From assembly GCA_900471815.1 (NCBI GenBank), contig UICE01000011.1, positions 24,331 to 88,330 on the forward strand: a stretch of 64,000 nucleotides of DNA, read 5' to 3'. A program made the translations under genes and the position numbers. This stretch comes from Hyphomicrobiales bacterium. GTDB lineage: Bacteria > Pseudomonadota > Alphaproteobacteria > Rhizobiales > Rhizobiaceae. This document shows positions 8,261 to 17,554 of this stretch, in pieces. A model generated the notes under the pieces. It made no database searches, had not been told where the DNA came from, and saw nothing but the letters and a program-made list of their open reading frames with translations. Every line of letters begins with the position of its first letter. Position 1 is the stretch's first letter.

Positions 8261-8842
8261 ATGGTCAAGCTCAACAAGATTTATACGCGCACCGGCGATG
8301 ATGGCACCACCGGCCTCAGCACTGGAGCGCGCCGTTTAAAGCATGACTTGCGCGTAGAGGCTTACGGCACTGTGGACGAGGCAAATTCCTTTGTTGGCCT
8401 CGCCCGATTGCATACGGAACGGGATTATCCCGAACTCGATGCCATGCTTTTTCGCATCCAGAATGATCTTTTCGATCTCGGGGCTGATCTTGCCACCCCG
8501 GATACGGGTGAAACTCTCGCCTACGAGCCTTTGCGCATCATCGATACCCAGGTTTCAAGAGTTGAAGCTGATATTGACCACCTGAACGAAAAGCTTGAGC
8601 CTTTGCGCTCCTTCGTGCTGCCGGGAGGCTCCCCTGCATCAGCCGCTTTGCACCTGGCGCGCACGGTTTCGCGCCGTGCAGAACGTCAAATGGTCGAGCT
8701 TTCTCAAAGGCCCGATGAGATCGTCACGCCCGCCGCATTGAAATACATCAACCGCGTTTCCGATTTCCTGTTTGTTGCGGCTCGGGTTGTCAATGACAAT
8801 GGCGCGAAGGACGTGTTATGGGTGCCGGGTAAAAATCGCTGA
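8261..8842 (+). CDS. Cob(I)yrinic acid a,c-diamide adenosyltransferase, PduO type
   Basis: A 193-residue ATP:corrinoid adenosyltransferase that transfers the adenosyl group of ATP to cob(I)alamin. The N-terminus KIYTRTGDDGTTGLSTGAR is the ATP-binding motif of the PduO/MMAB family; VEAYGTVDEANSFVGLAR and the late RRAERQMVEL with INRVSDFLFVAAR are further signature segments. The start at 8261 follows the small membrane gene by 10 bases. It complements the cobST genes elsewhere in the window. Confidence 0.93.
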   Translation: MVKLNKIYTRTGDDGTTGLSTGARRLKHDLRVEAYGTVDEANSFVGLARLHTERDYPELDAMLFRIQNDLFDLGADLATPDTGETLAYEPLRIIDTQVSRVEADIDHLNEKLEPLRSFVLPGGSPASAALHLARTVSRRAERQMVELSQRPDEIVTPAALKYINRVSDFLFVAARVVNDNGAKDVLWVPGKNR

Positions 8843-8869
8843 CAGGCCTGAGGCAGGAACCCGGAATTA

Positions 8870-9601
8870 ATGTTCATTCCACTATATGACGCCAATCGCC
8901 TCAAATACATCAAACTACAATATGTTACGCTTTCACTCATTGTTTTGAATGTTATGGTTTTTGGGCTTGTGGCCCTTTTCGATCCGGACACCCAAAAAGC
9001 CTCAATGATATTTGGCTACATCCCCGCCGTAGCGCAGGGTCTGGTTGTTCGTCCGCCGGAATATGACTTCATAGCTAGTGGATGGACCTACATCACCTAT
9101 ACGTTCATGCATGCCGACATCTACCATCTCGGCGGAAATATGCTGTTTCTCTGGGTCTTCGGCGACAATGTCGAAGATGCCATGGGGCATATAAAATTTC
9201 TGATCTTTTATTTTCTTTGCGGTGCCGCCGGTGCCTTAATGCACGGTTTTGTTTTTTCCGACTCTCATGGCCCATTGATTGGCGCATCGGGAGCGATATT
9301 CGGGGTTGTCGCCGCTTATCTCATGCTTCACCCACGGGTCTGGGTTTGGGTCTTCGCCTTCGGACGCATTCCTTTGCCGCTTCCGGCAATCTATCTGCTT
9401 GCACTTTGGATCGCCGAACAGTTCTTGATGCTCTTCGTACATGGCGATGAACGCATCTCCTGGTCGGCCCATGTCGGCGGAATTATTTCGGGCGCATTGC
9501 TGGTCGGTATTCTCAAACGCTGGAGCATTCCGCTGTTTGATCGCACCATTGTCACACCTCGCGCCGTCGTGACCGAAGACAAGCAAAACAATGAGGCCTG
9601 A
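8870..9601 (+). CDS. Rhomboid-family intramembrane serine protease, copy 1
   Basis: A 243-residue polytopic membrane protease. The catalytic serine is S140 in GASGAIFG and the catalytic histidine is H201 in HVGG; H86 and N90 in HADIYHLGGN are the conserved His and Asn of the second helix. The first helix follows the N-terminal MFIPLYDANRLKY. Rhomboids cleave within or next to transmembrane helices of other proteins; no substrate is evident. It begins 27 bases after the adenosyltransferase and is followed by a close paralogue. Confidence 0.92.
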   Translation: MFIPLYDANRLKYIKLQYVTLSLIVLNVMVFGLVALFDPDTQKASMIFGYIPAVAQGLVVRPPEYDFIASGWTYITYTFMHADIYHLGGNMLFLWVFGDNVEDAMGHIKFLIFYFLCGAAGALMHGFVFSDSHGPLIGASGAIFGVVAAYLMLHPRVWVWVFAFGRIPLPLPAIYLLALWIAEQFLMLFVHGDERISWSAHVGGIISGALLVGILKRWSIPLFDRTIVTPRAVVTEDKQNNEA

Positions 9602-9768
9602 AGCCGCGGCTTCAAGGTAGCGAAGAACTTACCTGTCTAAATTGGGAATCTGCTGGAGGTTGTTTGTAGACAATACCAAAGCTTTGGCTCAAATTCACCA
9701 CGCACATTGGTTTCGGTGCGCTTCCAGTGTCCACGTCACGTCTCTCGATATCCGGTAGAAAGACACCA

Positions 9769-10530
9769 ATGTTTATTCCACTGCATGACGCCAACAGCTT
9801 AAAATACATCAAGCTGCAATATGTGACACTTTCGCTGATAGCGCTGAATGTCATCATTTTTGCGCTGACCAGCATTGCCGGAGATCATGCGGAAGCCACA
9901 ATTATTGGACTTGGCTATATACCCGCCATTGTCCATGACCTTGCAGCTCTGCCTGCAGCCTATGATATTGTGCCGCCAAATGCCACTTACATCACCTACG
10001 CATTTCTCCATGCCGACATTTTCCACCTCGGCGGCAATATGCTGTTTCTCTGGGTATTTGGAGACAATATTGAAGACGCTCTCGGCCACGTAAAATTTTT
10101 GATCTTCTATCTTTTATGCGCGGCGGCGGGAGCTTTTCTCCATGGCGTCATTCTGCCGGATTCAGAAGCACCATTGATAGGCGCTTCTGGTGCGATAGCA
10201 GGTATCGTTGCCGCCTATCTTATACTCCATCCTCGCGTGAAAGTATGGGTTCTGGCCTTTGGACGAATTCCGCTGCGCATCCCAGCGATCTATCCACTCG
10301 TCCTTTGGGTTGCCCTGCAATTCGGTATGCTTTTGTGGGGTGGCGATGAGCAAATATCGTGGCCGGCGCATGTGGGCGGGATTATAGCAGGTGCATTGCT
10401 CATTCTCATTTTGAAGCGCCGCAATGTTCCGCTTTTTGACCGTGCCATAGTCTCTCCGCGTGCCGTCGTGGTCGAAAAAGAGCCAGCTATCGCCGCTACG
10501 CAAACCGAGCCTGCGAAATGGGGCAGATAG
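9769..10530 (+). CDS. Rhomboid-family intramembrane serine protease, copy 2
   Basis: A 253-residue rhomboid protease that lines up with the preceding gene without gaps through both catalytic residues (S140 in GASGAIAG, H201 in HVGG) and shares long identical stretches such as LHADIFHLGGN/HADIYHLGGN and NMLFLWVFGDN. It differs mainly in the loop at 35-70 and in a longer C-terminal tail (EKEPAIAATQTEPAK). The start at 9769 (MFIPLHDAN) matches copy 1; an upstream ATG at 9727 is less likely. This is a tandem duplication. Confidence 0.92.
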   Translation: MFIPLHDANSLKYIKLQYVTLSLIALNVIIFALTSIAGDHAEATIIGLGYIPAIVHDLAALPAAYDIVPPNATYITYAFLHADIFHLGGNMLFLWVFGDNIEDALGHVKFLIFYLLCAAAGAFLHGVILPDSEAPLIGASGAIAGIVAAYLILHPRVKVWVLAFGRIPLRIPAIYPLVLWVALQFGMLLWGGDEQISWPAHVGGIIAGALLILILKRRNVPLFDRAIVSPRAVVVEKEPAIAATQTEPAKWGR

Positions 10531-10724
10531 ACCCACATCATTCAATCGGTTGAAGTACAGATTGTCGCATAGCGCGCATTGACCTTTACGTCACTCATAT
10601 TTACGGTCCCGCGCTGTTCAGACACAAACGTGTCGCTTTTTTCACCTCAATGTCGGCATCCGGCAAGCAGGTACTGTGATAGGACAGTTAAAGCTGTCAT
10701 TTGAATGTTGAAGAGGGAGTCCCC
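10531..10724. other. Intergenic region upstream of etfB
   Basis: This region of 194 bases should contain the etfBA promoter. A TTGACC at 10579-10584 is present but no well-spaced -10 follows it, so no promoter is called. A purine-rich AGAGGGAG sits just before the etfB start. Confidence 0.35.
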
Positions 10725-11474
10725 ATGAAAGTCCTCGTACCGGTAAAGCGGGTAGTCGATTACAACGTCAAGATCCGCGTCAAAGGTGACGGTTCAGGCG
10801 TTGAGCTTGCAAATGTGAAAATGTCGATGAATCCGTTCGACGAAATCGCGGTCGAGGAAGCGCTTCGTTTGAAGGAAGCCGGCAAGGTCGAGGAAGTTGT
10901 CGTCGTGTCGATTGGCCCGGCGCAGGCGCAGGAAACTTTGCGCACAGCACTCGCCATGGGTGCGGACCGTGCCATTCTGGTCAAGGTCGACGAAATTGTC
11001 GAGCCGCTGGCCGTCGCCAAGATTTTGAAGGGCGTCGTTGAAGCCGAACAGCCGCAGCTCGTTATTCTTGGCAAGCAGGCAATCGATGACGATGCCAACC
11101 AGACCGGCCAGATGCTGTCAGCGCTGCTCGGCTGGAGCCAGGCCACCTTCGCCTCCAAGGTTGAACTTGGTGACAAGTCGGCCAAGGTAACACGCGAAGT
11201 TGATGGCGGCCTGCAGACCATTGAAGTCACTTTGCCGGCAATCGTCACTACCGATCTGCGTTTGAACCAGCCGCGTTATGCTTCGCTGCCCAATATCATG
11301 AAGGCTAAGAAGAAGCCTCTCGATGAGAAGTCAGCTGCTGATTACGGCGTTGACACTGCGCCGCGCCTCAAGGTCCTGAAGACTGAAGAGCCGGGCGGAC
11401 GCAAGGCTGGTGTGAAGGTCAAGGACGTTGCGGAGCTTGTCTCCAAGCTGAAGAACGAAGCTGGCGTTCTTTAA
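10725..11474 (+). CDS. etfB: Electron transfer flavoprotein beta subunit
   Basis: A 249-residue ETF beta subunit. With EtfA it accepts electrons from acyl-CoA and other flavin dehydrogenases and passes them to ETF-ubiquinone oxidoreductase; the beta subunit carries AMP. The N-terminal [34 protein letters not shown] and the recognition-loop type [21 protein letters not shown] are diagnostic. The start at 10725 is preceded by AGAGGGAG; an upstream GTG/ATG start at 10701 is less likely. etfA follows by 22 bases. Confidence 0.96.
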   Translation: MKVLVPVKRVVDYNVKIRVKGDGSGVELANVKMSMNPFDEIAVEEALRLKEAGKVEEVVVVSIGPAQAQETLRTALAMGADRAILVKVDEIVEPLAVAKILKGVVEAEQPQLVILGKQAIDDDANQTGQMLSALLGWSQATFASKVELGDKSAKVTREVDGGLQTIEVTLPAIVTTDLRLNQPRYASLPNIMKAKKKPLDEKSAADYGVDTAPRLKVLKTEEPGGRKAGVKVKDVAELVSKLKNEAGVL

Positions 11475-11496
11475 GGAAAAGGATAAGGAATTCACC

Positions 11497-12426
11497 ATGG
11501 CTATTCTTCTTTTTGCCGAACACGATAACGAAACCCTTTCCGACCAGACAGCCAAGGCTTTGACCGCAGCGCTCGCCATCGGTTCGGATGTGCATGTGCT
11601 GGTAGCCGGAAAAGGCGCCAAGGGCGTTGCAGATCAGGCTGCCAAGCTTGCGGGCGTCAAGAAGGTTTTGCTGGCCGATAGCGATGATCTGGCCAACCGC
11701 CTCGCCGAAGCTACCGCTGCATTGATCGTCTCGATTGCCGACGGCTATGACACGATCATCGCCGCTGCCACCACCAACGGCAAAAACATCTTGCCGCGCG
11801 TTGCAGCGCTGCTCGATGTCATGCAGGTGTCAGACATTATCGAAGTTATCTCGGCTGACACATTCAAGCGTCCGATCTATGCGGGCAATGCCTTGCAGAC
11901 GGTGCAGGCCACCGATGCCAAGAAGGTTATCACGGTTCGCACGGCAACCTTTGCCGCTGCTGGCGAAGGCGGATCAGCCTCCGTCGAGACCATTTCGGCG
12001 GCTGCCAATCCTGGCCTTTCGACCTTTGTTGAAGCAAAGCTTTCCGGTGGCGATCGTCCTGAGTTGACCTCGGCGAAGATCATCATTTCCGGCGGACGTG
12101 CTCTTGGCTCCAACGAAAAGTTCAAGGAAGTGATCCTCCCGGTTGCTGACAAGCTCGGCGCTGCGGTTGGTGCTTCGCGTGCGGCTGTCGATGCTGGCTA
12201 TGCACCGAATGACTGGCAGGTTGGACAAACAGGCAAGGTTGTCGCGCCTGACCTTTACATCGCCGTCGGCATTTCCGGCGCGATCCAGCATCTGGCCGGC
12301 ATGAAGGACTCCAAGGTCATTGTTGCCATAAACAAGGACGAAGAAGCACCGATTTTCCAGGTTGCCGATTACGGCCTCGTTGGCGATCTCTTCGTTATCC
12401 TGCCGGAACTTGAAAAGGCGCTGTAA
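11497..12426 (+). CDS. etfA: Electron transfer flavoprotein alpha subunit
   Basis: A 309-residue ETF alpha subunit carrying FAD. The C-terminal FAD domain shows [12 protein letters not shown] (around 190), [13 protein letters not shown], and [20 protein letters not shown], with [18 protein letters not shown] near the end. It is the second gene of the etfBA operon, preceded by AAGGATAAGGA as a ribosome binding site. A strong hairpin follows 33 bases after the stop, so transcription probably ends before the next gene. Confidence 0.96.
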   Translation: MAILLFAEHDNETLSDQTAKALTAALAIGSDVHVLVAGKGAKGVADQAAKLAGVKKVLLADSDDLANRLAEATAALIVSIADGYDTIIAAATTNGKNILPRVAALLDVMQVSDIIEVISADTFKRPIYAGNALQTVQATDAKKVITVRTATFAAAGEGGSASVETISAAANPGLSTFVEAKLSGGDRPELTSAKIIISGGRALGSNEKFKEVILPVADKLGAAVGASRAAVDAGYAPNDWQVGQTGKVVAPDLYIAVGISGAIQHLAGMKDSKVIVAINKDEEAPIFQVADYGLVGDLFVILPELEKAL

Positions 12427-12458
12427 AAAAATATAGCCGCAAGTTTGAAATGATTTGC

Positions 12459-12491
12459 ATGGCCGGGGTAGACGAAAGCTACCCCGGCCAT
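12459..12491 (+). terminator. Hairpin downstream of etfBA
   Basis: A perfect 12-bp stem (12459-12470 with 12480-12491, ATGGCCGGGGTA) around a 9-base loop, followed by TTTACTTT. It lies between etfA and the dehydrogenase gene and fits a Rho-independent terminator with a short T run. Confidence 0.8.
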
Positions 12492-12541
12492 TTACTTTGG
12501 TGCTAGGAAGTTTGCGCTTGAACAAACAAACGGATGGAAAC

Positions 12542-13423
12542 ATGGCTGGATCGATCAAGACTGTAGGCATTATCGGAGCGGGGCAAATGGGCAGCGGCAT
12601 TGCTCATGTATGTGCCGTCGCCGGCTATGACGTTTTGATCCATGACCAGTCTGCCGAACAGCTGGAAAAGGCTATAGCCACCGTTAATGGCAATATGGCG
12701 CGGCAGGTCTCGCACGGCAAACTCGATGAGGCGGCACGCGAAAAAGCCATGGCGCATATCCGCCCTGCTCTGCGCATGGAGGATCTTTCCAGTGTCGATC
12801 TTGCCATCGAAGCGGCGACCGAGGATGAAACAGTCAAGCGCAAGATTTTTGCGCAGCTTTGTCCAAACCTCAATCCGGAGGCGATCCTCGCCACCAATAC
12901 TTCATCGATTTCCATCACACGGCTCGCCGCAACAACCGATCGCCCGGAACGGTTTATTGGCATTCACTTCATGAATCCGGTGCCGGTGATGAAGCTGGTT
13001 GAACTCATTCGCGGTATCGCGACCGAGAACACCACCTTCGAAAGTGCGCGCGAATTCGTTACCAGCCTCGACAAGACCTTGACTGTCTCGGAAGATTTCC
13101 CGGCCTTCATCGTTAACCGCATCCTACTGCCGATGATCAACGAAGCCATTTACGTTCTTTACGAAGGTGTCGGCTCTGTGGATGCCATTGATACAGCCAT
13201 GAAGCTCGGCGCAAATCACCCGATGGGCCCACTGCAACTGGCTGATTTCATCGGCCTTGATACATGCCTTTCGATCATGCAGGTCTTGCATGATGGTCTG
13301 GCGGATTCGAAGTATCGACCCTGCCCGCTTCTCGTCAAATATGTCGAGGCCGGTTGGCTGGGCCGCAAGACCGGTCGTGGCTTTTATGATTATCGCGGGG
13401 AAAATCCCGTTCCGACACGCTGA
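12542..13423 (+). CDS. 3-hydroxybutyryl-CoA dehydrogenase (3-hydroxyacyl-CoA dehydrogenase family)
   Basis: A 293-residue NAD-dependent enzyme that interconverts 3-hydroxyacyl-CoA and 3-oxoacyl-CoA. The Rossmann motif is [11 protein letters not shown] (9-19), the catalytic region is [17 protein letters not shown], and the C-terminal domain has [17 protein letters not shown] and [18 protein letters not shown]. This is the short single-function HBD type used in butyrate, polyhydroxybutyrate or aromatic acid pathways. The start at 12542 is preceded by ACGGATGGAAAC. Its position after etfBA matches a role in feeding electrons from acyl-CoA oxidation. Confidence 0.92.
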   Translation: MAGSIKTVGIIGAGQMGSGIAHVCAVAGYDVLIHDQSAEQLEKAIATVNGNMARQVSHGKLDEAAREKAMAHIRPALRMEDLSSVDLAIEAATEDETVKRKIFAQLCPNLNPEAILATNTSSISITRLAATTDRPERFIGIHFMNPVPVMKLVELIRGIATENTTFESAREFVTSLDKTLTVSEDFPAFIVNRILLPMINEAIYVLYEGVGSVDAIDTAMKLGANHPMGPLQLADFIGLDTCLSIMQVLHDGLADSKYRPCPLLVKYVEAGWLGRKTGRGFYDYRGENPVPTR

Positions 13424-13446
13424 TCATGCCCGCATGAAATTATCCC

Positions 13447-14070
13447 ATGGATAGCCAACAGGACGCGGAATATTCTGCCGGAACAAAGCGGCTATCCACC
13501 ATTCTTGTTGAGCTTGGGGACACAGACGCGACCAGAATTTCCTTCGACGACATTCTTGTCGCCTTGTCGGAACGCAGCTTTGGCGCCTTGCTCATCCTGT
13601 TTTCCGCATTAAATCTGATTCCACTACCGCCGGGTTCATCCACGATATTCGGCATTCCACTGGTTCTGCTTTCCATCCAAATGTTGATTGGCTTCGAGAA
13701 GCCGTGGTTTCCGGCCTTTCTGCGGCGCAAATCAATGCGGATAGAAACCTATCGTTCCGGGATCGCCAGACTGGAAAGCGTTCTTACACGTTTTGAGCGG
13801 CTTGCCCGCCCGCGTTATTGGCTCTTGCCGCAAATTATCGTCGAACGGGTCGTCAGTATCGTTGCGCTTTCAATGTCCCTGATCGTCATTTTGCCGATTC
13901 CGCTTATTAACCAGATACCGGCATTGAGCATAATCCTGCTGGCAATTGGTCTTGGCGAACAGGACGGCGTATGGTTGGGAACAGGATTTCTTGTTGCGGC
14001 CCTGGCAGCTGGAATTGCTATCGGGCTCGGCGCCTCTGTAGGTTTGGCCGCGCTGCATATTTTTGGTTGA
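13447..14070 (+). CDS. ExoD-family membrane protein
   Basis: A 207-residue membrane protein with four to five hydrophobic segments. [33 protein letters not shown] and [15 protein letters not shown] are characteristic of the exopolysaccharide synthesis ExoD family, first linked to exopolysaccharide and alkaline tolerance in Sinorhizobium. The biochemical role is not known. It ends two bases before the DUF188 gene, so they form an operon. Confidence 0.88.
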   Translation: MDSQQDAEYSAGTKRLSTILVELGDTDATRISFDDILVALSERSFGALLILFSALNLIPLPPGSSTIFGIPLVLLSIQMLIGFEKPWFPAFLRRKSMRIETYRSGIARLESVLTRFERLARPRYWLLPQIIVERVVSIVALSMSLIVILPIPLINQIPALSIILLAIGLGEQDGVWLGTGFLVAALAAGIAIGLGASVGLAALHIFG

Positions 14071-14072
14071 GA

Positions 14073-14549
14073 ATGACAGAACAGAAAAACATATCCATTT
14101 ACGTCGATGCAGATGCCTGCCCGGTAAAAGCAGAAATTTATCGTGTTGCGGAAAGATATGGCGTCAAGGTTTTCGTCGTGTCCAATTCCATGATGGCAAT
14201 CCCGCGCGATCCGATGATCGAGCGGGTCGTTGTCAGCGACGGTTTTGACGCCGCCGATGACTGGATTGCCGAGCGGGTCTCCCGGGGCGATGTGGTCGTC
14301 ACTGCCGATATTCCACTTGCAAGCCGCTGTGTTAAAGCAGGTGCAGACGCCATTTCCCCAACGGGTCGGGCATTTACCGAGGCATCCATCGGCAATACTC
14401 TGGCGACGCGTAACCTCATGGATGAACTGCGTTCGGCGGGCCAGATCACGGGTGGACCGCGACCATTTTCACCAAAAGATCGTTCCTCCTTTCTTTCTGC
14501 GCTTGATCTCGCTATTGTGCGGTTGAAACGTGCGGGCTTCACCTCCTGA
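14073..14549 (+). CDS. YaiI/YqxD family protein (DUF188)
   Basis: A 158-residue protein of the DUF188 family, related to PIN-like NYN nucleases. [20 protein letters not shown] carries the conserved acidic residues at the N-terminus, [12 protein letters not shown] and the late [15 protein letters not shown] are family signatures. A nuclease role is inferred from fold relatives, not shown. The start at 14073 is two bases after the exoD stop. Confidence 0.9.
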   Translation: MTEQKNISIYVDADACPVKAEIYRVAERYGVKVFVVSNSMMAIPRDPMIERVVVSDGFDAADDWIAERVSRGDVVVTADIPLASRCVKAGADAISPTGRAFTEASIGNTLATRNLMDELRSAGQITGGPRPFSPKDRSSFLSALDLAIVRLKRAGFTS

Positions 14550-14560
14550 AGGGTAAGTGG

Positions 14561-14665
14561 ATGGGAGCTATGCGTTTCGTGGCATTGACGGAACGCGTCG
14601 CAGGCTCTACGAGAGCGCAACAAAGCTATATGCGTGCCGCTCGTGCTCCATTGACGCCGAGCTAA
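14561..14665 (+). CDS. Possible 34-residue leader peptide before the helicase gene
   Basis: A short open frame, ATG 14561 to TAA 14663-14665, begins 11 bases after the DUF188 stop and follows AAGGGTAAGTGG, a fair ribosome binding site. The predicted peptide is basic and polar (starting MGAMRFVALTERV). It lies in the leader of the DEAD-box helicase gene, 34 bases before its start. Nothing supports expression beyond this arrangement, so it may be chance. Confidence 0.2.
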   Translation: MGAMRFVALTERVAGSTRAQQSYMRAARAPLTPS

Positions 14666-14699
14666 AAACACGCCCAAAACCAGCACTGAAAGTTCATTT

Positions 14700-16604
14700 A
14701 TGACCATTTTCGATTCTATCGCTCCGGCGCTGTCCGGTGCTTTGAAAGCCCGTGGCTACGAGACCCTGACACCCGTTCAGACTGCAGTTCTCGCTCCTGA
14801 GGCCGAAGGAGCAGATCTTCTCGTCTCCGCCCAGACCGGCTCGGGCAAGACCGTGGCATTTGGCATCGCCATTGCCCCAACTCTTCTGGAAGATGCGGAT
14901 CGCTTCACTTCCATTGGCGCACCTTACGCGCTGGTAATCGCCCCCACACGCGAATTGGCTTTGCAGGTTCGCCGCGAATTGGAATGGCTTTATGAGCCAA
15001 CCGGGGCGCGCATCGCCTCCTGCGTTGGCGGTATGGACATGACCAAGGAGCGCCGCGCCCTTTCGCAAGGCGCGCATATCGTTGTTGGCACACCGGGCCG
15101 CCTACGTGACCATATCAGCCGTGGCTCGCTCGACATGAAAGAACTGCGCGCAGTGGTTCTGGATGAGGCCGACGAGATGCTCGATCTCGGTTTCCGCGAA
15201 GATCTCGAATTCATCCTCGGTGAAGCGCCGGAAGATCGCCGCACACTGATGTTCTCTGCAACAGTGCCGAAACCTATCGCGCTTCTGGCAAAACAGTTCC
15301 AGAAAGACGCGCTGCGTATTTCTGCCACCAATGACCGCGAGCAGCATGCGGATATTGAATATCACATCATGCCGGTTGCACCGCGTGAGCGTGAAAACGC
15401 GATCATCAATTCGTTGCTGTTCTACGATGCACAGAACACGATCATTTTCGGTTCGACCCGTGAGGCCGTCAAACATTTGACCAGCCGCCTGTCAAATCGC
15501 GGTTTCTCTGTGGTTTCCCTGTCGGGTGAACTCAGCCAGGCTGAACGCACCAATGCCTTGCAGGCCATGCGTGATGGTCGTGCCCGTGTTTGTGTTGCCA
15601 CCGACGTTGCCGCTCGCGGTATTGATCTGCCTAATCTTGATCTCGTCATCCATGCCGATCTGCCGAACAATTCAGAAACGCTTCTGCACCGCAGTGGCCG
15701 TACAGGTCGCGCGGGTCGTAAAGGCATCTGCGTTCTGATCGTGCCGGCCTCGCGTCGCCGCACTGCCGAGCGTCTTTTGCAAGGTGCAAAACTAACGACA
15801 ACGATGGTGCCGCCACCGGATGCCGACGCAATCAACAAGCGCAACAATGACCGCATCCTCAATGATCCTTCTCTGTCTGAAGTCATAACCGAGGACGAGG
15901 GAGATTTCGTACGCGAATTGCTCGCCCTTCATTCCGCTGAACAGATTGCTGCTGCTTATTTACGCCAGCAAATGGCTGCTCGCCCTGCGCCAGAAGAGCT
16001 TTCCAACACGCCGTCCCATGTTCTTGAGCCTATCCGCAAGGGTAGCTTTGAAGACCGTCCGGGCCGCGGCGAACGGACATCGCGCTCGGATCGCTTTACC
16101 GATTTTGAAAGCGGCGCATGGTTCAGCGTCAGTGTTGGTCGCAAGCAACGCGCCGAACCACGTTGGCTTTTGCCGCTTATCTGCAAGGCCGGTGATATTA
16201 CCAAGACCGATGTCGGCTCAATCAAAATTCTGGAAACGGAAACACGCTTTGAGATTACCGCCAGCAAGGCTGATGCTTTCCTTGCACGCATCAAGCAGTT
16301 CGGTACAGGCGAAAAGGGTGTAAATATCACCCGCAGTGAAGGCCCCGGCGGTTCTGCTCCGCGCAGCGATTTCAAGCCGAAGAAGAATTTCGGTGAGAAG
16401 CGCGAATTCGACAACCGCAAGCCGCGCGGCAACGATGCCAATCCACGTACAGAGTGGGCCGCCAAACCTGCAAAGGCAAAGCCGGAAGGCTGGACAGCGG
16501 AAAAGCCGAAAAAGCTTCCAAAGGAACGCAAGCCCGGTGAATTGCAGGGTTTTGACAAATACAAAGCAAAAAAAGCTCGCAAAGCCGCCACAACTGGCGA
16601 GTAA
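14700..16604 (+). CDS. DEAD-box RNA helicase with DbpA-type RNA-binding domain
   Basis: A 634-residue ATP-dependent RNA helicase likely working in ribosome assembly or RNA decay. Motifs: Q-motif region around 24-28, AQTGSGKT (44-51), PTRELA, GTPGR, DEAD (about 155-158), SAT (about 186), and HRSGRTGRAGR (about 330). After the helicase core there is a DbpA-like RNA-recognition domain (about 470-545, WFSVSVGRKQRAEPRWLLPL) and then a Lys/Arg-rich disordered tail. E. coli DbpA is shorter and binds 23S rRNA hairpin 92; this larger form is common in alphaproteobacteria. Confidence 0.92.
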   Translation: MTIFDSIAPALSGALKARGYETLTPVQTAVLAPEAEGADLLVSAQTGSGKTVAFGIAIAPTLLEDADRFTSIGAPYALVIAPTRELALQVRRELEWLYEPTGARIASCVGGMDMTKERRALSQGAHIVVGTPGRLRDHISRGSLDMKELRAVVLDEADEMLDLGFREDLEFILGEAPEDRRTLMFSATVPKPIALLAKQFQKDALRISATNDREQHADIEYHIMPVAPRERENAIINSLLFYDAQNTIIFGSTREAVKHLTSRLSNRGFSVVSLSGELSQAERTNALQAMRDGRARVCVATDVAARGIDLPNLDLVIHADLPNNSETLLHRSGRTGRAGRKGICVLIVPASRRRTAERLLQGAKLTTTMVPPPDADAINKRNNDRILNDPSLSEVITEDEGDFVRELLALHSAEQIAAAYLRQQMAARPAPEELSNTPSHVLEPIRKGSFEDRPGRGERTSRSDRFTDFESGAWFSVSVGRKQRAEPRWLLPLICKAGDITKTDVGSIKILETETRFEITASKADAFLARIKQFGTGEKGVNITRSEGPGGSAPRSDFKPKKNFGEKREFDNRKPRGNDANPRTEWAAKPAKAKPEGWTAEKPKKLPKERKPGELQGFDKYKAKKARKAATTGE

Positions 16605-16615
16605 GCAATTGCCTT

Positions 16616-16646
16616 CCTTGTCTCCCTCTTTGCGAGGGAGATAAGG
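16616..16646 (+). terminator. Hairpin after the helicase gene
   Basis: A stem formed by CCTTGTCTCCCTC (16616-16628) and GAGGGAGATAAGG (16634-16646), with one G-T pair, around a 5-base loop. It begins 11 bases after the helicase stop. There is no T run after it, so it may be an mRNA 3'-end stabiliser rather than an intrinsic terminator. Confidence 0.5.
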
Positions 16647-16674
16647 AATATGCAATGATTTTGCATGAGCTTGG

Positions 16675-16808
16675 TGCGTGCTTCGACAAGCTCAGCATGA
16701 GGAAGTTAGTGGGTTGCAACATCTACCTGCGACGTCGTCTCGTAACATGTCAGAACTCGTTCCCTGCCAATCTCCACCTTCCTCATGCTGAGCTTGTCGA
16801 AGCACGCA
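16675..16808. repeat. Palindromic intergenic repeat, 31-bp perfect inverted ends (copy A)
   Basis: An element of 134 bases bounded by perfect 31-bp inverted repeats: 16675-16705 begins TGCGTGCTTCGACAAGCTC and 16778-16808 is its exact complement. The 72-base centre is not conserved in the other copies. Related copies lie at 47198-47321 and 59445-59566, and a short relative at 26673-26716. It carries no gene and sits between convergent helicase and thioredoxin genes. Confidence 0.85.
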
Positions 16809-16846
16809 TAATGAATTTGCCAATCCAGCGGTCCTGATACTATTTT

Positions 16847-17518
16847 CTAAAGACCCAAAGCGGCATCCACAAATCGCAGAGCGTCATCGCTGGACCAGTC
16901 TGCCGGGCCGTTCATCGCTGCGATCTGGCAGCCTTCCTTATCGACCAGCATTGTAACCGGGAGCCCAAAGGCCAGACTTTTCCGCTTAAGCTCGTTGAAC
17001 ACGCCCATTGACGGATCACGGTAAAAATCGAGCGACTTGACGCCGATCTCGCCCAGGAATGCTTTGGGTTTCGTATCGTCACCCGTGTCAATATTGATCG
17101 TGACGACCTCAAATTTGTCGCTGCCCTTTTTTGTTTCCAGCGCATCAAGTGCGGGCATCTCCTCGCGGCATGGCGCGCACCAGGTCGCCCACAGATTGAC
17201 CAGCAATGTCTTGCCCTTGAAATCGCTGATGCGCACCGGCTTGCCATCCGGTCCGGTGAAGGACAAGCTCGACATGGATTGCGGTTTGTCGGCACCGCGC
17301 ATGGCGGCAATGGCACCAACAGCGGCAGCATCAATCGCTTTTGCGCCCTCCGCCTTTATCGGGCACTGATCAGCCGTATTAGTCGCGGTGGCAATATTGC
17401 CAGATGGCCGTTCCATCACGTATACCGCAACCGCACCGGCGGCAATGCCGGCGAGCGCGGCAAGGGCGATGATCTTTTTGTTGCTATTGCGTGGCGTTTG
17501 TCGTGGGCCGTCTGTCAT
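16847..17518 (-). CDS. TlpA-family thiol:disulfide oxidoreductase
   Basis: A 223-residue membrane-anchored thioredoxin-like protein. A hydrophobic N-terminal anchor (about 16-34) is followed by a linker and a periplasmic thioredoxin fold with the active site W113-C-A-P-C117 in [17 protein letters not shown] and the cis-proline in [10 protein letters not shown]. Such TlpA/CycY-like proteins reduce periplasmic cysteines, often for cytochrome oxidase or cytochrome c assembly. It is divergent from argH with 36 bases between start codons, so the promoters must overlap. Confidence 0.9.
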   Translation of the reverse strand: MTDGPRQTPRNSNKKIIALAALAGIAAGAVAVYVMERPSGNIATATNTADQCPIKAEGAKAIDAAAVGAIAAMRGADKPQSMSSLSFTGPDGKPVRISDFKGKTLLVNLWATWCAPCREEMPALDALETKKGSDKFEVVTINIDTGDDTKPKAFLGEIGVKSLDFYRDPSMGVFNELKRKSLAFGLPVTMLVDKEGCQIAAMNGPADWSSDDALRFVDAALGL

Positions 17519-17554
17519 TTCCGTTCTTTCCGCTTCACACTCAAGGCGTTTTCC

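Noticed and set aside
10579..10601. Promoter TTGACC before etfB
   Set aside because: The following CATATT is only 11 bases away, too close for a sigma-70 promoter.
16655..16837. Plus-strand frame of 60 codons after the helicase gene
   Set aside because: It reads the palindromic repeat (FDKLSMRKL and HAELVEAR peptides), a well-known artefact of such repeats.
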